64,000 bases of DNA from UBA6623 sp965238125 (GTDB taxonomy: Bacteria > Acidobacteriota > Terriglobia > Bryobacterales > UBA6623): positions 6,696,001-6,760,000 of the forward strand of contig OZ250179.1 of the NCBI GenBank assembly GCA_965238125.1, given 5' to 3'. Below, in pieces: positions 60,676 through 64,000 of this stretch. A program made the translations under genes and the position numbers. Every line of letters starts with the position of its first letter. Position 1 is the stretch's first letter. The notes under the pieces were generated by a model. It did not search any database. It saw only the letters and a program-made list of their open reading frames with translations, and was not told the DNA's origin.

Positions 60676-63315
60676 ATGTCGGTCCCGATTTCACCATCGA
60701 AGACACCGTCGACCGCGACTCTTCGGCTGCCGATCGGCGGGATGACCTGCCAAGGATGTGTCGGCAGCGTCGAGCGGGGTTTGCTCGCGGTGCCCGGTGT
60801 TGTCAATGCTGATGTCGATTTGGCCGAAGGCGCGGCCACGATCGATTTCGATCCCCAACGAGTTACCCGCGAGCAGCTCGCCGAAGCCGTTCGCGGCGCC
60901 GGCTATCAGCCGTTGAGCGGGGCTTCGGAGGCTACCCCTCCCCGTTTTCCCGTCATGGCCGAGCGGTCCGCCGAGCCGTTGGTGACTTCGGGAGGGCCTG
61001 TCGCCCCGATCCCGGTCGAAGCACCCGCCCAGGAGTGGTCCGCGCCCTCGGAAAGAGCGCCCGAACCAACCGACGAACACGCCGTTGCCGAACTCGCCAT
61101 CACCGGCATGACCTGCGCCGGCTGTGTGCACACGATCGAAAAACAACTGCTTGCCGAGCCGGGTGTCGAGAGCGCCGAGGTCAACCTGGCCACCGGTACG
61201 GCGAGGGTCGGATACGATGCCGCGCGCGTTTCTGTCGAGCGGCTGACGCGGGCGGTGGCCGAAGCCGGGTACACGGCGCGCCGGGCGGCGGCGGAGGAAA
61301 CCCCGGCCGGGGAGAACGAGCAGGCGGAAGCCCGCGAGTGGACGCGAAGATTCATCGTGTCGGCGGTCTTCACCGTGCCGTTGTTGGTGCTGGCCATGTC
61401 CCACGGCGCGATCTCGTTCACCGGCATGAACTGGGTGCAACTCGCGCTCACCTTGCCGGTGCTTTTCTATGGGGGCAGCCGGTTTTACCGCGCGGCTTGG
61501 GCTGCGGCACGCCACTTTACGTCCGACATGAATACGTTGATCGCCGTGGGAACCGGGTCGGCGTTTCTGTACTCGACGGCCGCGACGGCGGCGCCTGCTT
61601 GGGTAGCGGCTCCGGGTGCGCAGCATGCTCCGGTGTATTTCGAGACGGCGGCGGCGATCATTACGTTGATCTTGCTGGGACGAGTCCTCGAAGCGCGGGC
61701 ACGGGGACGCACATCCTCGGCCATTCGCAAATTGCTCGACCTACAGGCGAAGACGGCGCGGGTGGTGCGCGCCGGAGCCGAGATCGACGTGCCTCTCGAT
61801 GAAGTCGTCGTCGGCGACACGGTGATCGTTCGGCCGGGCGAAAAGATCCCCGTGGACGGCATCGTGACCGAGGGCGCCTCATCGGTCGACGAAGCGATGC
61901 TGACAGGCGAAAGCCTGCCGGTCGAAAAGGGGCAGGGCGCAAGCGTTTACGGAGCGACGATCAATCAGACCGGCAGCTTCCGGTTTGAAGCGCGGCACGT
62001 GGGCAGCGATACGGCGCTGGCGCGGATCATCCTTTTGGTGAAACAAGCGCAGCAGTCCAAGGCCCCGATCGCGCGTCTCGCCGATGTGATCAGCGGATAC
62101 TTCACGCCCGTTGTCATCGCCATTGCGGCCATGACGTTTTTCGCCTGGTATTTCACCGCGCCCCCTGAACAGGCACTCAGAATGGCATTGCTCAATGCCG
62201 TCGCCGTCTTGATCATCGCCTGCCCCTGCGCTATGGGGCTGGCGACGCCAACGGCGGTCATGGTCGGCATCGGCCGGGGGGCCGAGAACGGGATTCTCAT
62301 CAAGAGCGGCGGGGCGCTGGAGGTATCCGAGAAGATTCGAACGATTGTGTTCGACAAAACCGGGACGATCACGGCCGGCAAGCCGCAAGTGACAAACGTC
62401 ATTGCGCTCGGGGCGATCTCGGAAGACGTCTTGCTGGGGGCCGCGGCGTCGATCGAAAACCTGTCCGAGCACTCACTCGCCCAAGCCATCGTGCGGGAAG
62501 CCGAATCGCGTGGCTTGGCGTTGGAGAAGACGGAATCCTTTGGCGCGCTTGTCGGTTACGGCGTGGAAGCGAGATTGCACGGGCGCGATTGGTTGCTCGG
62601 CAACGAACGCCTGATGCGCGAACGCGGCATCGACACGTCCGCGGCCGCCGATCCAAGAGAGCGCCTTTCGAGCGCGGGCAGGACGGCGATCTATGTTGCC
62701 TCCGACGGCGTCGTGGTCGGTCTTATCGGCCTCGGCGATCCCGTGAAGCCCGACGCCGCCGCGACAATCGCCGCGCTTCGCGCCGACGGCGTCCGGACCG
62801 TCATGATCACCGGCGACAACCGTCAAGTGGCCGAAGCGGTGGCGGCCGAAGTGGGTATTGATAACGTTCTGGCGGAAGTGCTGCCCGAGGGCAAAGCCGA
62901 CGAAGTGAAGAAGCTGCGGCAACCGGGCCGGGCTGTCGCCATGGTCGGCGACGGCATCAACGATGCTCCGGCGCTGGCTGCCGCCGATCTAGGTATTGCG
63001 CTCGGCGCGGGAACCGACGTGGCGCTCGAGACGGCGGACCTGGTTTTGGTGCGCAACGAACTGAGCGGAGTCAGCGCCGCCATCGAGCTTTCCAAGCGCA
63101 CGATGCGCACGATTCGGCAGAACCTCTTCTGGGCGTTCGCCTACAACGTCGTGGGAATCCCGATTGCCGCCGGGGTCTTCTATCCCTGGACCGGATGGCT
63201 GCTTTCGCCGATTATCGCCTCGGCCGCCATGGCCCTTTCGAGCGTCTCGGTTGTGACGAATAGTCTGCGTTTGCGGCGGGCGCGGGTTTCGGTGGCAATG
63301 ACGGCGGCGAGATAG
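60676..63315 (+). CDS. copA: P1B-type Cu+-transporting ATPase
   Basis: 879 aa. Two N-terminal heavy-metal domains with GMTCQGC (about 21) and GMTCAGC (about 144), about eight membrane helices, the ion-binding CPCAMGLATP (about 515), the phosphorylation site DKTGTIT (about 559), the SEHSLAQAI HP-type motif, and MVGDGINDAPALAAADLG hinge. The C-terminal NVVGIPIAAGVFYP and SVSVVTNSLRLRR are Cu+-specific membrane motifs. Exports Cu+ from the cytoplasm. Co-transcribed with merR; no chaperone gene follows. Confidence 0.95.
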   Translation: MSVPISPSKTPSTATLRLPIGGMTCQGCVGSVERGLLAVPGVVNADVDLAEGAATIDFDPQRVTREQLAEAVRGAGYQPLSGASEATPPRFPVMAERSAEPLVTSGGPVAPIPVEAPAQEWSAPSERAPEPTDEHAVAELAITGMTCAGCVHTIEKQLLAEPGVESAEVNLATGTARVGYDAARVSVERLTRAVAEAGYTARRAAAEETPAGENEQAEAREWTRRFIVSAVFTVPLLVLAMSHGAISFTGMNWVQLALTLPVLFYGGSRFYRAAWAAARHFTSDMNTLIAVGTGSAFLYSTAATAAPAWVAAPGAQHAPVYFETAAAIITLILLGRVLEARARGRTSSAIRKLLDLQAKTARVVRAGAEIDVPLDEVVVGDTVIVRPGEKIPVDGIVTEGASSVDEAMLTGESLPVEKGQGASVYGATINQTGSFRFEARHVGSDTALARIILLVKQAQQSKAPIARLADVISGYFTPVVIAIAAMTFFAWYFTAPPEQALRMALLNAVAVLIIACPCAMGLATPTAVMVGIGRGAENGILIKSGGALEVSEKIRTIVFDKTGTITAGKPQVTNVIALGAISEDVLLGAAASIENLSEHSLAQAIVREAESRGLALEKTESFGALVGYGVEARLHGRDWLLGNERLMRERGIDTSAAADPRERLSSAGRTAIYVASDGVVVGLIGLGDPVKPDAAATIAALRADGVRTVMITGDNRQVAEAVAAEVGIDNVLAEVLPEGKADEVKKLRQPGRAVAMVGDGINDAPALAAADLGIALGAGTDVALETADLVLVRNELSGVSAAIELSKRTMRTIRQNLFWAFAYNVVGIPIAAGVFYPWTGWLLSPIIASAAMALSSVSVVTNSLRLRRARVSVAMTAAR

Positions 63316-63400
63316 GCGGCGATCACGAAGTAGTCCAATGGGCTCGGGCAGTGCCGCCATTGCGGCTTTCTAGGGTAAAGCCATTCAAAAACAGCCGCGC

Positions 63401-64000
63401 TCAGGCTCGGACGAACTTATGCAGAGCGGGGCAAGTCGCCGGAACCATGCCGTCCCGTCCTCCGGCCGCCCAGACGACCTCGCCGACGTAGATGCTGCCT
63501 TCCGAATCGACGCAGATGTCGTGCGGCGCGAAGAAATCGCCGGGCGTCCCGGGGTTGTCTCCGTTGCCCCAGCGAGTGACGATCTCGCCGTCGGTAGTCA
63601 GGACGGTGACGCGCCCCCCCGAGGGGTTCGGCCCGGCCTCTTGCCAGGGGAAAAGGCCGGCCTTGCGGCCGACTTCGGCGACGAAGACGTTGTCGGCGGA
63701 ATCAATGAAGACCTGCATTGGGCGCGACAGATGCGTCCACTCTGTGATGAACTCGCCTTGCGCCGAAAAGATCTGCACGCGGCTGTTTTCGCGGTCGGCG
63801 ACGTAGACGCGGCCGGCGCTGTCGAGGGCGATGCCGTGGGGCAGGTTGAACTCTCCGGGGCCTTCGCCGGGGCCGCCCCAGGATAGTTGCAACTCCCCTT
63901 CCGCCGAGAATTTGTGGACTCGCGCATTGCCATAGCCGTCTGTGACGTAGATTGATCCATCGGGCGTCAAGGCGATGTTGGTCGGATATCTGAAGGGATC
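63401..64000 (-). CDS. NHL-repeat protein, 5' end beyond the window
   Basis: About 200 codons open to the window edge. Repeated blades: SIYVTDGYGNARVHKFSAEG, HGIALDSAGRVYVADRENS, DNVFVAEVGRKAG, HDICVDSEGSIYVGEV, the six-bladed NHL propeller pattern seen in peptidyl-glycine amidating lyase-like and other extracellular proteins. Convergent with copA. No signal visible because the N-terminus is missing. Confidence 0.8.
   Translation of the reverse strand, partial: DPFRYPTNIALTPDGSIYVTDGYGNARVHKFSAEGELQLSWGGPGEGPGEFNLPHGIALDSAGRVYVADRENSRVQIFSAQGEFITEWTHLSRPMQVFIDSADNVFVAEVGRKAGLFPWQEAGPNPSGGRVTVLTTDGEIVTRWGNGDNPGTPGDFFAPHDICVDSEGSIYVGEVVWAAGGRDGMVPATCPALHKFVRA

Noticed and set aside
1..64000. 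rRNA, tRNA or CRISPR array
   Set aside because: No tRNA cloverleaf, rRNA core sequence or regularly spaced repeat array was noticed on either strand; a tRNAscan/Infernal run would be decisive.

Overview
GC-rich bacterial chromosome segment, most likely from an Acidobacteriota-type organism. This is inferred from gene style, not from a marker gene. The cues are a Ser/Thr kinase fused to a TolB-like propeller, a regulator-like N-terminus fused to TPRs, a membrane-linked MutS homologue, a secreted protein with a C-terminal segment like the Solibacter-type domain, and sulfatase, PhyH and Gfo/Idh genes. I saw no rRNA, tRNA or CRISPR array.

Layout. 1-3 kb: end of a sugar-nucleotide operon (epimerase end, rmlD-like) and a secreted/cupredoxin pair. 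2.9-9.2 kb: a rearranged xseA locus with a partial duplication, gene relics and an IS1380-type insertion. 9.3-21.6 kb: TlpA and DsbD-alpha-like thiol proteins, DUF1353, an orphan antitoxin, a MutS-like protein, a YdcF-like protein, a heterodimeric ABC exporter, clpS and mutY. 21.7-26 kb: a surface-protein gene split by an IS630-type element, then an IS110-type element. 26.4-36.7 kb: TPR regulator, MFS sugar transporter, YdeI-like fusion, PfkB kinase, a second (broken) IS1380 copy, a secreted protein and a sulfatase. 36.9-41 kb: a second IS630 copy, a lower-GC relic of an integrated plasmid (RepA fragment, ParA, small partition-like protein, methylase fragment), a DUF1778/GNAT toxin-antitoxin pair with a frameshifted toxin, and an IS630-derived MITE. 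41-50.3 kb: IHF/HU, M24 peptidase, Na+/solute symporter, PhyH, an orphan response regulator, Gfo/Idh oxidoreductase, and a Crp gene cut by the third IS1380 copy. 50.4-55.2 kb: aromatic amino-acid operon trpC-trpF-trpB-trpA-aroQ-tyrA. 55.3-64 kb: glgC, the large Ser/Thr kinase, merR-copA copper efflux, and a partial NHL protein.

The strongest story is mobile-element remodelling that can be read to the base. All three IS1380 copies have perfect 5-bp target duplications. One splits a small gene beside xseA, one sits just upstream of a sugar kinase, and one severs crp but supplies a new in-frame ATG. Both full IS630 copies are 1094 bp with TA duplications and the same A_AAA_AAG slippery heptamer at the ORFA/ORFB junction. 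A 154-bp derivative carries an inverted internal piece. Removing the first IS630 copy restores a single ~569-aa reading frame.
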